Part shown: piece after piece, positions 37,313 to 47,095 of the stretch
How positions within the stretch are numbered: the first letter of the stretch is position 1
Layout: each line of letters begins with the position of its first letter
Source: Nitrospira sp.
GTDB lineage: Bacteria > Nitrospirota > Nitrospiria > Nitrospirales > Nitrospiraceae
Reading direction: 5' to 3'
DNA length: 64,000 bases
Assembly: GCA_029194535.1 (NCBI GenBank)
Contig: JARFXR010000002.1
Span: 434,001-498,000, forward strand
The notes under the pieces: generated by a model
The model's database searches: none
What the model saw: only the letters and a program-made list of their open reading frames with translations
Told to the model about the DNA's origin: nothing
Position numbers and translations under genes: made by a program

Positions 37313-37326
37313 CGGGCTGTCTCGAA

Positions 37327-38400
37327 TTATTTGAGATTTCGAACGATGGCCTCGCCCATGTCGGTCGTTCCGACCAACCGAGCACCGGCGCCGTGAATGT
37401 CCTTCGTGCGATAACCGAGATCCAACGTCTTCACGATGGCACCTTCGATCGCCTGAGCCTCCTGATCCAGCTTGAACGCATACGAGAGCAGCATGGCCGC
37501 CGACGCGATGGTCGCGATGGGATTGGCGACGTTCTTCCCGGCAATGTCGGGAGCACTACCGTGAATGGGCTCGAACAGGCCGACCTGCGCTCCAATGCTC
37601 GCCGACGGCAACATGCCGATGGATCCGGTCAGCATGGCCGCTTCGTCGCTGAGAATGTCTCCGAACATGTTGTTGCAGAGCATCACGTCGAACTGTCTCG
37701 GATTTCGAACCAGCTGCATCGCGGCGTTGTCGACATAGATGTGATTGAGCTCCACGTCGGGAAAGTCTTTCTGCACCTCGATTACCACTCGTCGCCAGAG
37801 TTCTGAAGACTCCAAGACGTTGGCCTTGTCCACGGAGGTGACCTTCTTGCGCCGTCTGCGAGCCGCCTCGAACGCCACCTTCGCAATGCGACGAATCTCT
37901 TCCGTCGTATAGACTTCCGTATTCACCCCGCGTTCGCCGCCGTGGGGCAGCACCTCTATCCCTTTCGGTTTGCCGAAGTAGATCCCGCCGGTCAACTCGC
38001 GGATCACCAAGATATCGATTCCCTGGATCACATCCTTCCTAAGGGTCGACGCATCGGCCAGAACGTCATACAGTTTGGCCGGTCGAAGGTTAGCAAAGAG
38101 TCCGAGCTGCTCGCGAAGCCCGAGCAGCGCGCGTTCAGGGCGTAGGCTGTATTCGAGCCCTTCCCATTTGGGGCCTCCCACGGCACCCAACAGAACGGCA
38201 TCGCTCTGTTTGGCCATGGTCAAGGTGTTCTGCGGCAGCGGCACTCCGACCTTGTCGATCGCCTGCCCTCCCACATCGCCATAGACGAATTCGAACGTAT
38301 GGCCGAATTTTTCCGCGATGACCTTCAGCACTTTGACCGCTTCCGGAACAATCTCTCGACCGACACCGTCACCGGCAAGCACCGTAATCTTGGCTTTCAC
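37327..38400 (-). CDS. leuB: 3-isopropylmalate dehydrogenase
   Basis: This is a 357-residue enzyme of leucine synthesis that oxidatively decarboxylates 3-isopropylmalate. It begins at a GTG ([22 protein letters not shown]) with AAAGGAG nine bases upstream; the frame upstream is open but unrelated. Motifs: [22 protein letters not shown] with the substrate arginines, and [22 protein letters not shown] near the NAD site. The signature distinguishes it from isocitrate dehydrogenase. It is downstream of a cupin gene and leuA. Confidence 0.96.
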   Translation of the reverse strand: MKAKITVLAGDGVGREIVPEAVKVLKVIAEKFGHTFEFVYGDVGGQAIDKVGVPLPQNTLTMAKQSDAVLLGAVGGPKWEGLEYSLRPERALLGLREQLGLFANLRPAKLYDVLADASTLRKDVIQGIDILVIRELTGGIYFGKPKGIEVLPHGGERGVNTEVYTTEEIRRIAKVAFEAARRRRKKVTSVDKANVLESSELWRRVVIEVQKDFPDVELNHIYVDNAAMQLVRNPRQFDVMLCNNMFGDILSDEAAMLTGSIGMLPSASIGAQVGLFEPIHGSAPDIAGKNVANPIATIASAAMLLSYAFKLDQEAQAIEGAIVKTLDLGYRTKDIHGAGARLVGTTDMGEAIVRNLK

Positions 38401-38428
38401 GTCATTCGACTCCTTTAGCTGACAGGCG

Positions 38429-38812
38429 TTACTCCAAAACCTGCTCGTCTTCCACCTTCCAAGCCGGGTCAACCAGGCAGAGAAATTCGATCTCTTGATC
38501 TCCCGTGTTCTCCAGCGACTGCTCGCCGCCAGGCGGGACATAGAGTGTCGTCCCCTCTTCGACCGGAATTTCTTGGTTATCGAGCAGAAAACGCCCTCTG
38601 CCTGCAATAAAGTAGTACACCTCCGATGATTTCAGGATATGCCGCTTGGAGCGATGGCCGGGCCCCAGGGTCCCATACGCGAGGCTGTAACCCAGTTTCA
38701 GATGATGCTTATCGGGGTGGATGATTTCACGAAGACGGGTATGGTCTCCGGCCAGGAATTCCGGACGCTCCGAAAGCGTGACCTTCAGCACGGACCGCCC
38801 CCTCCGCGGCAA
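38429..38812 (-). CDS. Cupin-domain protein
   Basis: This is a 127-residue single cupin. The two conserved motifs are [26 protein letters not shown] and [26 protein letters not shown], with metal-ligand-like His and Glu in motif 1; motif 2 lacks the usual His and has Gln instead. This makes an enzyme role uncertain; it may be a sugar- or ligand-binding or regulatory cupin. It lies between leuA and leuB and is presumably cotranscribed. The start may instead be a GTG seven codons further in. Confidence 0.85.
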   Translation of the reverse strand: MPRRGRSVLKVTLSERPEFLAGDHTRLREIIHPDKHHLKLGYSLAYGTLGPGHRSKRHILKSSEVYYFIAGRGRFLLDNQEIPVEEGTTLYVPPGGEQSLENTGDQEIEFLCLVDPAWKVEDEQVLE

Positions 38813-38849
38813 GGTTTAGCGAGTCGAGCACTCTACCGTGCGTCCCACG

Positions 38850-40397
38850 TCAAATCAAGTTCACTTTCTGCTCACCCTGCACCTGTTTGGCCGACAGATA
38901 GGCAAGCTTATTCAATGCACTCAAGTACGCACGGGCGGAGGCGGTAATGATGTCGGTGTCCGCCCCGTGCCCTGATACGGTTCGGCCGTCTTCCTGCACA
39001 CGCACGGACACTTCCCCCTGAGCATCGGTCCCGCCCGTAATGGCTTTGACCACATACATCAACAACCTACTCCTGGTCGACGTGATGGCGGCAATGGTCC
39101 GATAGACCGCGTCGACCGGCCCGTCGCCTGTGCCGGTCCGGGTGACCGCGTTCCCGTCGATCTCCAATTCGACCGTCGCGGTAGGCACCTGATTGGTTCC
39201 ACTTTCGACATAGAACGACTTCAGAGTGATCCGATCGGCCATCTTGGCCAATTCTTCCGAGACGATGACTTCGAGATCCTCTTCATAGATCTCCTTTTTC
39301 TGATCGGCCAGCTTCTTGAACCGCTCGAAGGCGTGGTTGATCTCGTCATCCGTCAGCTTGTATCCCAGCTCCTCGATCCGCTGACGAAACGCATGACGCC
39401 CCGACAGTTTACCCATCACCATCTTGCTTTCGACCAAGCCGACCGATTCCGGTCTCATGATTTCATAGGTCATCTTGTCCTTCAGCAGGCCATCTTGATG
39501 GATACCCGATGTGTGTGCGAAGGCATTCGCGCCGACGATGGCCTTGTTGGGTTGCACGACCATGCCGGTGGTCTTGCTGACCAGCCGGCTGGTCTTTGAA
39601 ATCTCCTCCGTGCGGATCCGCGTATCCGCCTGATACCAGTCTTTTCTCGTGCGCAATCCCATGACGACTTCTTCCAATGAAGTATTTCCGGCACGCTCAC
39701 CGATGCCGTTGATCGTACACTCCACCTGACCGGCCCCCTCCATAACGGCCGCCAGGCTATTGGCCACCGCCAATCCGAGATCGTTATGGCAATGCACCGA
39801 AATCACGGCCCGGCTGCTGTTGGGCACGGTCTCACGGATTCCGCGGATCAGCTTGCCGAACTCCTGCGGCATCGCGTACCCCACGGTGTCGGGTATGTTG
39901 ATCGTGCCGGCGCCTGCGGCGATGACGGCCTCAATGACCTCATAGAGGTAGGAGGGATCCGAGCGGCTGGCATCCATCGGAGAGAATTCGACATCCTCGA
40001 CATAGCTCCTTGCCAATTGGACCATCGCCACCGCCCGCTGCTTCGCCTCCTCACGCGTCATTCTGAACTGATGCTTCAAATGAATATCCGAAGCCGAGAG
40101 AAACGTATGGATGCGGACCTTGGAGGCACCCTTCAAGGCCTCCCAAGCCCGCTCGATGTCCTCCGGACGCGCCCGGGCCAGGCTGCAGATCGTCGGACCT
40201 TCCACCTCCTGAGCGATCCGATGCACGGCTTCGAAATCTCCTGGTGAACTGTAGGCGAACCCCGCTTCTATGATGTCGACACCTAGGCGCGCCAGCTGCT
40301 TCGCCACCATGACCTTTTCTTCGACGTTCATGCTGGCCCCGGGAGATTGCTCTCCATCGCGTAAAGTTGTATCAAAAATCCTGATCATACGGGTCAT
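38850..40397 (-). CDS. leuA: 2-isopropylmalate synthase
   Basis: This is a 515-residue first enzyme of leucine synthesis (2-oxoisovalerate plus acetyl-CoA). The N-terminal DRE-TIM barrel shows [33 protein letters not shown] (metal His pair) and [17 protein letters not shown]. The C-terminal LeuA dimer/regulatory domain, where leucine inhibits, follows ([18 protein letters not shown]). The start is the ATG with GGAGGTGATG upstream, but the frame stays open to an ATG at 40475 through a leucine-rich segment. Controlled by the T-box upstream. Confidence 0.96.
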   Translation of the reverse strand: MTRMIRIFDTTLRDGEQSPGASMNVEEKVMVAKQLARLGVDIIEAGFAYSSPGDFEAVHRIAQEVEGPTICSLARARPEDIERAWEALKGASKVRIHTFLSASDIHLKHQFRMTREEAKQRAVAMVQLARSYVEDVEFSPMDASRSDPSYLYEVIEAVIAAGAGTINIPDTVGYAMPQEFGKLIRGIRETVPNSSRAVISVHCHNDLGLAVANSLAAVMEGAGQVECTINGIGERAGNTSLEEVVMGLRTRKDWYQADTRIRTEEISKTSRLVSKTTGMVVQPNKAIVGANAFAHTSGIHQDGLLKDKMTYEIMRPESVGLVESKMVMGKLSGRHAFRQRIEELGYKLTDDEINHAFERFKKLADQKKEIYEEDLEVIVSEELAKMADRITLKSFYVESGTNQVPTATVELEIDGNAVTRTGTGDGPVDAVYRTIAAITSTRSRLLMYVVKAITGGTDAQGEVSVRVQEDGRTVSGHGADTDIITASARAYLSALNKLAYLSAKQVQGEQKVNLI

Positions 40398-40425
40398 CGC
40401 ATCACCTCCACCTGGCAAGCTGCTC

Positions 40426-40453
40426 AAAAATCCTTCCGGCAAGGCCGCAAGGA
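40426..40453 (-). terminator. Second terminator-like hairpin in the leuA leader
   Basis: On the minus strand TCCTTGCGGC pairs with GCCGGAAGGA (one G/G mismatch) around CTT, followed directly by five T, only about 30 bases before the leuA start. It overlaps the in-frame leucine-rich extension (codons CTC CTC ... TTA CTC CTT) that begins at 40475. Confidence 0.5.
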
Positions 40454-40604
40454 GTAAGAACCCGAGGAGGTACATACCAAGCTTCGCTTGAACCGCTCGC
40501 TTTGATCACACGCGAGCGGATAGGTACCTTTCCTCCAGGAACTAGTCCCCACATCGAGGGGTTCGAACGACAGAGAACGCAGCGGGAAGGCTTTTCAGCA
40601 GCTT

Positions 40605-40651
40605 GAAAAAAGGCAAAAGCCTTCGCCCCAAGAACCCAGGGACGAAGGCTT
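40605..40651 (-). terminator. T-box terminator hairpin
   Basis: On the minus strand AAGCCTTCGTC pairs with GGCGAAGGCTT over a GC-rich loop (CCTGGGTTCTTGGG), followed by TTTTGCCTTTTTTC. It is mutually exclusive with the T-box antiterminator, whose AGGG pairs with CCCT inside the stem loop. Confidence 0.8.
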
Positions 40652-40860
40652 GACGCGCTTCGTGGTACCACCCTGATTCGACCCGGAATGCTGCCGCCCA
40701 GGTCCTTCATTCAGCCCTTACGGGGGCAAGGCGGAATCCACTACTCGTGTTTCATGAATTCTGGCTCGGAGGCGAGTTCAGCGTCGTCGAAACTGGTTTG
40801 CACCGCCCACCAGCTCTCTTGATTCGACGGATAGCCTACTACTCCTCGTCGTCGCCTTAT
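40605..40860 (-). promoter_or_regulatory. T-box riboswitch, leucine type (CUC specifier), upstream of leuA
   Basis: This is a complete T-box leader read on the minus strand. Stem I begins with GGCGACGACGAGGAGTAG and runs through GAGAGCTGGTGGGCGG and AAACCAG to the specifier loop GAACTCGCC. The CTC (plus-strand 40774-40776) codes for leucine. The T-box sequence GGGTGGTACCACG (plus-strand 40661-40674) is followed by the terminator. Uncharged tRNA-Leu would stabilise the antiterminator and allow leuA transcription. The 5' arm of stem I touches the pssA stop codon, so the leader must come from pssA readthrough or a promoter inside pssA. Confidence 0.85.
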
Positions 40861-41660
40861 ATTTTCGAGTCAGTTGCCGGCTGTTCCTTTTTCGGCTGTA
40901 TCTGCTTCCCAGTCCTCGCGACCAACGTGATCACCCGTTCGATGGGACCAAGCAAGGCATAGCCGGTGAAGATTACAAATAGCATAACCTGAGGCCAGGC
41001 CGCTACCAGGACCACGGTCAAAATACCCCAGACCAGATAGGTGATATGGCGACCGCCTCGGAACTTCAAGTCCTTGAAACTCCGATACTTTATCGTACTG
41101 ACCATCAGGAAGGACAAGATTAGGGTAATAATCAGCATCAGAATCGGCTTGATTTCCGATCCGGTTCGGACGACGTGGTGATCAAAAATCACCAGAGAGG
41201 CAACGACGCCAGCGGCGGCCGGTATGGCCAGCCCGGTGAAGTACTTGCCGTCCGACACGGTAGCCGTCGCGTTGAATCGTGCGAGACGAACGGCGCCCAT
41301 GGCCACGTAGGCGAACATGACTGCGATACCGAATGTACCCTGCCCACTGAGCGCCCATGAATAGATGAGCAGCCCTGGGGCAACGCCGAACGAGACCACG
41401 TCGGAAAGCGAGTCATACTCGAGGCCGAAGTGGCTGGTGCTGTTCGTCAACCGCGCGGATTTGCCGTCAAGGACGTCGAACACCATGGCCACCAAAATTG
41501 CGATCGCGGCGGCAAGGTAATTCGCGTTAAAAACCGACAGGATGGCGAACACGCCGCAGAACAAGTTTCCTGTCGTGAACAGGTTCGGGATCAAATGCAT
41601 CGCCGCCTTATGGCGCTTCCCGCCCTTCGCAAACGACTGGCGCAACGCAGTGGTCTTCAT
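40857..41660 (-). CDS. pssA: CDP-diacylglycerol-serine O-phosphatidyltransferase
   Basis: This is a 267-residue integral membrane enzyme that makes phosphatidylserine from CDP-diacylglycerol and serine. The CDP-alcohol phosphatidyltransferase motif (DG..AR........G...D...D) is present as DVLDGKSARLTN followed by SHFGLEYDSLSDVVSFGVAP. N-terminal basic residues (RQSFAKGGKRHKAAMHLIPN) and about eight helices fit the Gram-positive-type (type II) enzyme. It overlaps psd by four bases. Its stop codon abuts the T-box. Confidence 0.95.
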   Translation of the reverse strand: MKTTALRQSFAKGGKRHKAAMHLIPNLFTTGNLFCGVFAILSVFNANYLAAAIAILVAMVFDVLDGKSARLTNSTSHFGLEYDSLSDVVSFGVAPGLLIYSWALSGQGTFGIAVMFAYVAMGAVRLARFNATATVSDGKYFTGLAIPAAAGVVASLVIFDHHVVRTGSEIKPILMLIITLILSFLMVSTIKYRSFKDLKFRGGRHITYLVWGILTVVLVAAWPQVMLFVIFTGYALLGPIERVITLVARTGKQIQPKKEQPATDSKI

Positions 41661-42307
41661 GGCAGTTCTCCTAGAATGGACTCCCCACCCTTCACACGAT
41701 CGCCGAGGGCGACCTTGATCACGGACCCTATCGGGAGGAACGTGTCCATACGAGATCCGAACCGAATCAATCCAAACCGCTCACCCAACACGGCCCTGTC
41801 CTTCGGCGAGACCCAACAGATGATCCGTCTGGCGATCAAGCCGGCGACCTGGACACAGAGAACCTTCGAGCCTTGTAAGGTCTTGATCATCACGGCATTC
41901 TGTTCATTCTTAATCGTCGCTTCGGGCTTGCTGGCCACCAGGAACTGTCCAGGTTGATAGTGCACATTCTCCACGATTCCTTCACAGGGGATCCGGTTGA
42001 TGTGCACGTCGAGCACGTTCAAGAAAATCGTGACGCGAATGCTGCGATCCTTGAGGTAGCGTGGTTCAAACTCCTCTTCGAGGGCGATGACTTTCCCGTC
42101 GCCCGGCGCTACTACGAGTCTGGGTCCCTGAGGAATAGTCCGAAGGGGGTTGCGAAAAAACCACGAGATGAAAAGGGTCAACAGTCCGGCCGCCACCGCC
42201 AGGAAGGTCCAGCCCATCCATCCCGCCGCCAGTGTACCGCCGGCGGCAACCGCGATGAAGGGAATTCCTTCTTTGGCAACGGGGACGCCGACGGCACGAT
42301 CGGCCAC
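41657..42307 (-). CDS. psd: Phosphatidylserine decarboxylase, short (PSD-A) type
   Basis: This is an enzyme of about 216 residues that turns phosphatidylserine into phosphatidylethanolamine. The self-cleavage site that makes the pyruvoyl group is RFGSRMDTFLP (GS). An N-terminal two-helix membrane segment (IPFIAVAAGGTLAAGWMGW...FLAVAAGLLTLF) and VVAPGDGKVIALEE and ITIFLNVLDVHINR-like segments fit the short archaeal/bacterial type. The start is probably the GTG at 42307, with GGAGG seven bases upstream; a GTG four codons earlier is an alternative. Downstream of ilvC. Confidence 0.93.
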   Translation of the reverse strand: MADRAVGVPVAKEGIPFIAVAAGGTLAAGWMGWTFLAVAAGLLTLFISWFFRNPLRTIPQGPRLVVAPGDGKVIALEEEFEPRYLKDRSIRVTIFLNVLDVHINRIPCEGIVENVHYQPGQFLVASKPEATIKNEQNAVMIKTLQGSKVLCVQVAGLIARRIICWVSPKDRAVLGERFGLIRFGSRMDTFLPIGSVIKVALGDRVKGGESILGELP

Positions 42308-42419
42308 GAAAACCTCCACCTACCCAATCTTTGGCCGCTGTCGATGGAACCGTGAGCGGCAGGAGCCGTCTTCGATCACGCCTTTGGAGCGAGACGCAAT
42401 CCGATGCCACACGACACCG

Positions 42420-43505
<1,086 letters not shown>

Positions 43506-44024
43506 CTACTCGCGGGCGATTTTCTTGGGTTGAACCGCGGCGGACCGAAGAGGCTCGCGCGCCACTGCCACTCGCCCGGTCCTGGTGAGTTCCTTGATTC
43601 CCAGCGGTTGCAGTAGGTTGATGATGGCTTCGATTTTTCTCGGATCGCCCGTGACTTCGATCGTATAGGTCGAGGGCGTAGAATCGATCACGTTCGCGCG
43701 AAAGATGTCGGCAATCCTCAGAGCCTCCGCCCGATCTTCCTGTCTGGTGTGAACCTTGATCAAGGCGGTCTCGCGCGAGACGAACTCGCTCTCGTTCAGA
43801 TCGACGACCTTGATCACGTCGATGAGTTTATTTAACTGCTTGACGATCTGCTCGACGATGCGCTCGTCGCCGGACGTGACGATCGTCATCTGAGACATCG
43901 AGGGGTCCAACGTCGGCGCAACAGACAGACTTTCGATATTGAATCCACGGCCGCTGAAGAGTCCGGCGATCCGGGACAGTACACCGAACTTGTTTTCGAC
44001 CGTGACGGAAATGATGTGTTCCAT
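43506..44024 (-). CDS. ilvH: Acetolactate synthase small (regulatory) subunit
   Basis: This is a subunit of about 172 residues that activates IlvB and confers valine feedback inhibition. Two ACT-like domains are present: MEHIISVTVENKFGVLSRIAGLFSGRGFNIESLSV and the second after TALIKVHTRQEDR. The start is the ATG at 44024, the family start; an open frame 17 codons longer has no similarity. The C-terminus carries a basic tail (AREPLRSAAVQPKKIARE). Confidence 0.96.
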   Translation of the reverse strand: MEHIISVTVENKFGVLSRIAGLFSGRGFNIESLSVAPTLDPSMSQMTIVTSGDERIVEQIVKQLNKLIDVIKVVDLNESEFVSRETALIKVHTRQEDRAEALRIADIFRANVIDSTPSTYTIEVTGDPRKIEAIINLLQPLGIKELTRTGRVAVAREPLRSAAVQPKKIARE

Positions 44025-44093
44025 GCGGTTCCGCTCCGACAGCGACGGCCGGTCATCGGCCAGCCAAACGGCCAACTACTCTAGCCAAGCAGG

Positions 44094-45869
44094 TTAGGCC
44101 GTAAGAATCGTATCCTTATCCTCAGGAGTCACCTTTTCGGCACCCTGCTGTTTGTTTTTCAACTCCGGCGGATCTTCCAAGATCATTTCGTGATTGCAGC
44201 CTCCGGCCGGGATCATGGGATACACGTTCTCATAGGGATGCGTCGGGACGTCCACGATGACCGGCCCGTTGACGGCGATCGCTTCCTTGAGGACGTCATC
44301 CAATTCGCCGGCTCTACCCGCTCGCAATCCCACGGCCCCATAGGCCTCCGCCAATTTCACAAAGTCAGGAGTGGTATCCAGGTAGCTGGACGCGTATCGG
44401 CCCTCATAAAACAAGTCCTGCCACTGCCGAACCATGCCGTGGAACCGGTTGTTCAGCACGACGATTTTCACCGGCAGCTTACTGACCACAGCGGTGGCCA
44501 TCTCCTGCATATTCATCTGCACACTCCCGTCTCCGGCGATGCAGAGAACCAACCGGCCCGGGAACGCCGCCTGTGCTCCCATCGCCGCAGGGAAACCGAA
44601 TCCCATCGTCCCCAACCCTCCGGACGTGAGCCATCGGTTGGGCTTTGAGAGCTTGAAGTATTGGGCGGCCCACATTTGATGCTGGCCGACGTCCGTGGAG
44701 ACGATCGGATCGCGATCCTTGGTTAGTTCGTAGAGTCGCTTGATCACATGCTGGGGCTTGATCGGGCCGTCTTTCTCCTGTCGGTACGCCAAGGGATGCG
44801 CGCGTTCCCATTCGCGAATCTGATCCCACCAGGCCTTGCGGAGTTCCTTCTGCTCGCCGTTGACGGTCGCTTTCAGAATCTGGTTGAGCTCGCGCAAAAC
44901 GGCCTTGCAGTCCCCCACGATCGGGATATCGACATGAATGTTCTTCCTGATCGAGGTCGGATCGATGTCGATATGAACGATCTTCGCGTACGGACAAAAT
45001 TCCGACACCTTTCCCGTCACCCGATCATCAAACCGCGCCCCGATTGCCACCACGAGATCCGCGTAATGCACCGCCATATTGGCCTGATAGGTGCCGTGCA
45101 TACCCATCATGCCCATGGAGAGGGGGTGCTCCCCCGGAAACGCGCCAAGACCCATTAGCGTCATATCGACCGGAATCTGTGTCAACTCGGCCAACTCGAT
45201 CAGCTCTTGGGACGCGCCGGAAAACACTACGCCGCCGCCCACGTAGAGGACCGGCTTCTTGGCCTTCATGATCGCTTCCGCTGCCTGCTTGATCTGCCAC
45301 TTATTTCCTTCGTACGTCGGATTGTAGCCGCGGATCGACACGGAGTTCGGGTAGGTGAACTCCGCTTTGTCCATCGACACGTCTTTGGGAATGTCCACGA
45401 GGACAGGGCCCGGACGCCCGGTCGTGGCGATGTAAAACGCTTCCTTGATGGTGGACGCCAAATCGTTCACGTCCTTGACGAGAAAGTTATATTTCGTACA
45501 AGGTCGGCTGAGCCCCACGTTGTCGGCTTCTTGGAACGCATCGTTACCGATCAAACTTGTCGGAACCTGCCCACTGAAACAGACCAACGGAACGGAATCC
45601 ATGTAGGCGTCGGCCAAGGCCGTAATCACGTTGGTCATCCCGGGACCGGAGGTGACCAGGCAGACTCCTGCCCGACCTGTAGCCTTCGCGTAGCCTTCTG
45701 CCATGTGGCCTGCACCTTGTTCATGACGGGTCAAGACGACGTCAATGCCCTTCTGTTGATGCAGCATGTCGAAAATCTTCAGCACCACGCCACCTGGCAA
45801 GGCGAAGATCGTCTTAACGCCTTCGCGCTTTAAGCATTCGATAAAGATTTCAGCGCCTGTCAGCTTCAT
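44094..45869 (-). CDS. ilvB: Acetolactate synthase large (catalytic) subunit
   Basis: This is a 591-residue thiamine-diphosphate/FAD enzyme, the first common step of branched-chain amino acid synthesis. It begins MKLTGAEIFIECLKREGVKTIFALPGG, includes the proton-relay Glu in TRHEQGAGHMAEGYA, and has the TPP motif AGDGSVQMNMQEMATAVVSKLPVKIVVLNN. The start is the ATG of MKLTG, with GAGAGGGGG a few bases upstream. First gene of the long minus-strand run; promoter at 45999-46027. Confidence 0.97.
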   Translation of the reverse strand: MKLTGAEIFIECLKREGVKTIFALPGGVVLKIFDMLHQQKGIDVVLTRHEQGAGHMAEGYAKATGRAGVCLVTSGPGMTNVITALADAYMDSVPLVCFSGQVPTSLIGNDAFQEADNVGLSRPCTKYNFLVKDVNDLASTIKEAFYIATTGRPGPVLVDIPKDVSMDKAEFTYPNSVSIRGYNPTYEGNKWQIKQAAEAIMKAKKPVLYVGGGVVFSGASQELIELAELTQIPVDMTLMGLGAFPGEHPLSMGMMGMHGTYQANMAVHYADLVVAIGARFDDRVTGKVSEFCPYAKIVHIDIDPTSIRKNIHVDIPIVGDCKAVLRELNQILKATVNGEQKELRKAWWDQIREWERAHPLAYRQEKDGPIKPQHVIKRLYELTKDRDPIVSTDVGQHQMWAAQYFKLSKPNRWLTSGGLGTMGFGFPAAMGAQAAFPGRLVLCIAGDGSVQMNMQEMATAVVSKLPVKIVVLNNRFHGMVRQWQDLFYEGRYASSYLDTTPDFVKLAEAYGAVGLRAGRAGELDDVLKEAIAVNGPVIVDVPTHPYENVYPMIPAGGCNHEMILEDPPELKNKQQGAEKVTPEDKDTILTA

Positions 45870-45960
45870 GCCGGCCCCCTCTCTCCAATCCATGGGTTCC
45901 CCACAGAGAAGGAGATACGTAGAGATGCAGGTGCGTTACCAAGCACCTTTTCGTCAATCG

Positions 45961-45976
45961 TTCAGAATGTTCTGAA
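45961..45976. promoter_or_regulatory. Inverted repeat in the ilvB leader
   Basis: TTCAGAA-TG-TTCTGAA is a perfect seven-base inverted repeat placed about 15-30 bases after the predicted ilvB transcription start. A second hairpin (AGGTGC/GCACCT) follows about 15 bases later. Size and place fit an operator or short RNA hairpin; the binding factor is unknown. Confidence 0.45.
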
Positions 45977-45998
45977 AAAACAATGGGGAAGATGCGAG

Positions 45999-46027
45999 AT
46001 CCTACCATCCTGTCTGTGACAGGTCAA
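45999..46027 (-). promoter_or_regulatory. Promoter of the ilvB operon
   Basis: On the minus strand TTGACC (46027-46022), 17 bases, TAGGAT (46004-45999), followed by a leader of about 120 bases. Confidence 0.6.
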
Positions 46028-46084
46028 TAGAGGGATTTCAGACTTGGACCCTGAAACGAAGAGGTGCGAAATGATGAACGCGGT

Positions 46085-46508
46085 GGAGAAGACCTATAAG
46101 CCGGATTCTGTGCCGACTGGGATATGCTCTCGGTCGGCGGAGATCATTTCTCTGGGATTCGAGTTACCCCGAACCTCTAGCGACCTACCCGAAGACCTCA
46201 GCCGGGCCAGCTGATCACCGGCTCTCCGAAAAGAGCCGGTGGCGTCTTCCTATTTGGCCTTGCATCGGACGACGCTTACCCTGCCGGTGATGTCACCACC
46301 ACCGCGGTGGGCTCTTACTCCACCGTTTCACCCTTACCTGAGCCGTAGCGATGAGAATTGGGGTCCAATCGCCTTGGCCATCGGCGGTCTGTTCTCTGTG
46401 GTGCGGGTGTCGGATTGCTCCGCCTGGGCGTTACCCAGCGTCCTGCCCGTGAAGTCCGGACTTTCCTCTCATCGCGTTTCCGCGCCGAGCGATCCCCCGG
46501 TCTTCCCC
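46085..46508 (-). ncRNA. rnpB: RNase P RNA, bacterial type A
   Basis: This is the catalytic RNA of RNase P, about 424 bases. The 3' end reads on the minus strand ACAGAATCCGGCTTATAG, then GGTCTTCTCC, which pairs with the 5' GGGGAAGACC to form P1. Other universal parts are GAGGAAAGTCCGGACTTCAC near the 5' end, GGTAACGCCC and GGGTGAAACGGTGGAGTAAG with CACCGCG. The primary transcript probably begins a few bases earlier with a CCTCGCGCGAGG hairpin. Open frames inside it are spurious. It lies between the ilvB promoter and a PilZ gene. Confidence 0.97.
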
Positions 46509-46521
46509 CTCGCGCGAGGTC

Positions 46522-46550
46522 AGTATAGGAAATGGAGATGACGGATGCAA
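46522..46550 (-). promoter_or_regulatory. rnpB promoter
   Basis: On the minus strand TTGCAT (46550-46545), 17 bases, TATACT (46527-46522), about 14 bases before the first P1 base. Confidence 0.7.
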
Positions 46551-46591
46551 GCAACTCAAATTCGAGTCGGGGCCGGGATGCGACGGTCCCA

Positions 46592-47017
46592 TCAATCCCC
46601 TGACGCACCAAGAAGTGTCACCGTTTCCTTCCACCTCGAGGCGCGGGCGATGGGAAGACCTGCTCGAGGCCCGTGCCGACGAACGAAGGCGGCCAGGCGC
46701 TGCTGATCTGCGTCGGTAGACCGAATGAATTCCAGCCCCACGCGAGTTCCACGTGCCCAGCGCACGGCGGCAAGGGGCACGGTCATGGCCACACCTCCAT
46801 CGGGCAACGATATCCGAAGCCGAACGTAGTCTCCGACGCGTAAGCGATGGGAGCATTCGATGAGGCAACCTGGAACCGAAAGATCCAGCACCCGGCCTTC
46901 GCAGTACGCCTGGTTACCAGCCAGGACGGCCTGACCGACCACCGGGACTCGATGTCCGTATCGAGCGACCATGGACGCCTCCCGTTTCCGTTGGGATAAA
47001 ACGGTCACGCTACGCAT
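46592..47017 (-). CDS. PilZ-domain protein
   Basis: This is a 141-residue soluble protein consisting of one PilZ domain. The c-di-GMP-binding pattern appears as YGHRVPV (part of RxxxR) and LDLSVPGCLIEC ((D/N)xSxxG), followed by VRLRISLPDGGVAMTVPLAAVRWARGTRVGLEF. The first arginine of the RxxxR motif is not clear, so binding may be weak. Cyclic-di-GMP receptors of this kind affect motility, adhesion or exopolysaccharide. It stands alone between the rnpB promoter and the M48 gene. Confidence 0.82.
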   Translation of the reverse strand: MRSVTVLSQRKREASMVARYGHRVPVVGQAVLAGNQAYCEGRVLDLSVPGCLIECSHRLRVGDYVRLRISLPDGGVAMTVPLAAVRWARGTRVGLEFIRSTDADQQRLAAFVRRHGPRAGLPIARASRWKETVTLLGASGD

Positions 47018-47095
47018 TGTCCCAGCGATCGGTGAAACGAACCATCCCTACAAAAGAGCGGCACCGACACGCTCAAGGGCGGGGATCGGTTCCGG

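Noticed and set aside
40747-40962. Plus-strand open frame across the leuA leader
   Set aside because: It lies opposite the T-box and the pssA end, with no motif or ribosome site.
46239-46541. Open frame on the plus strand inside 46085-46508
   Set aside because: It is the complement of the RNase P RNA.
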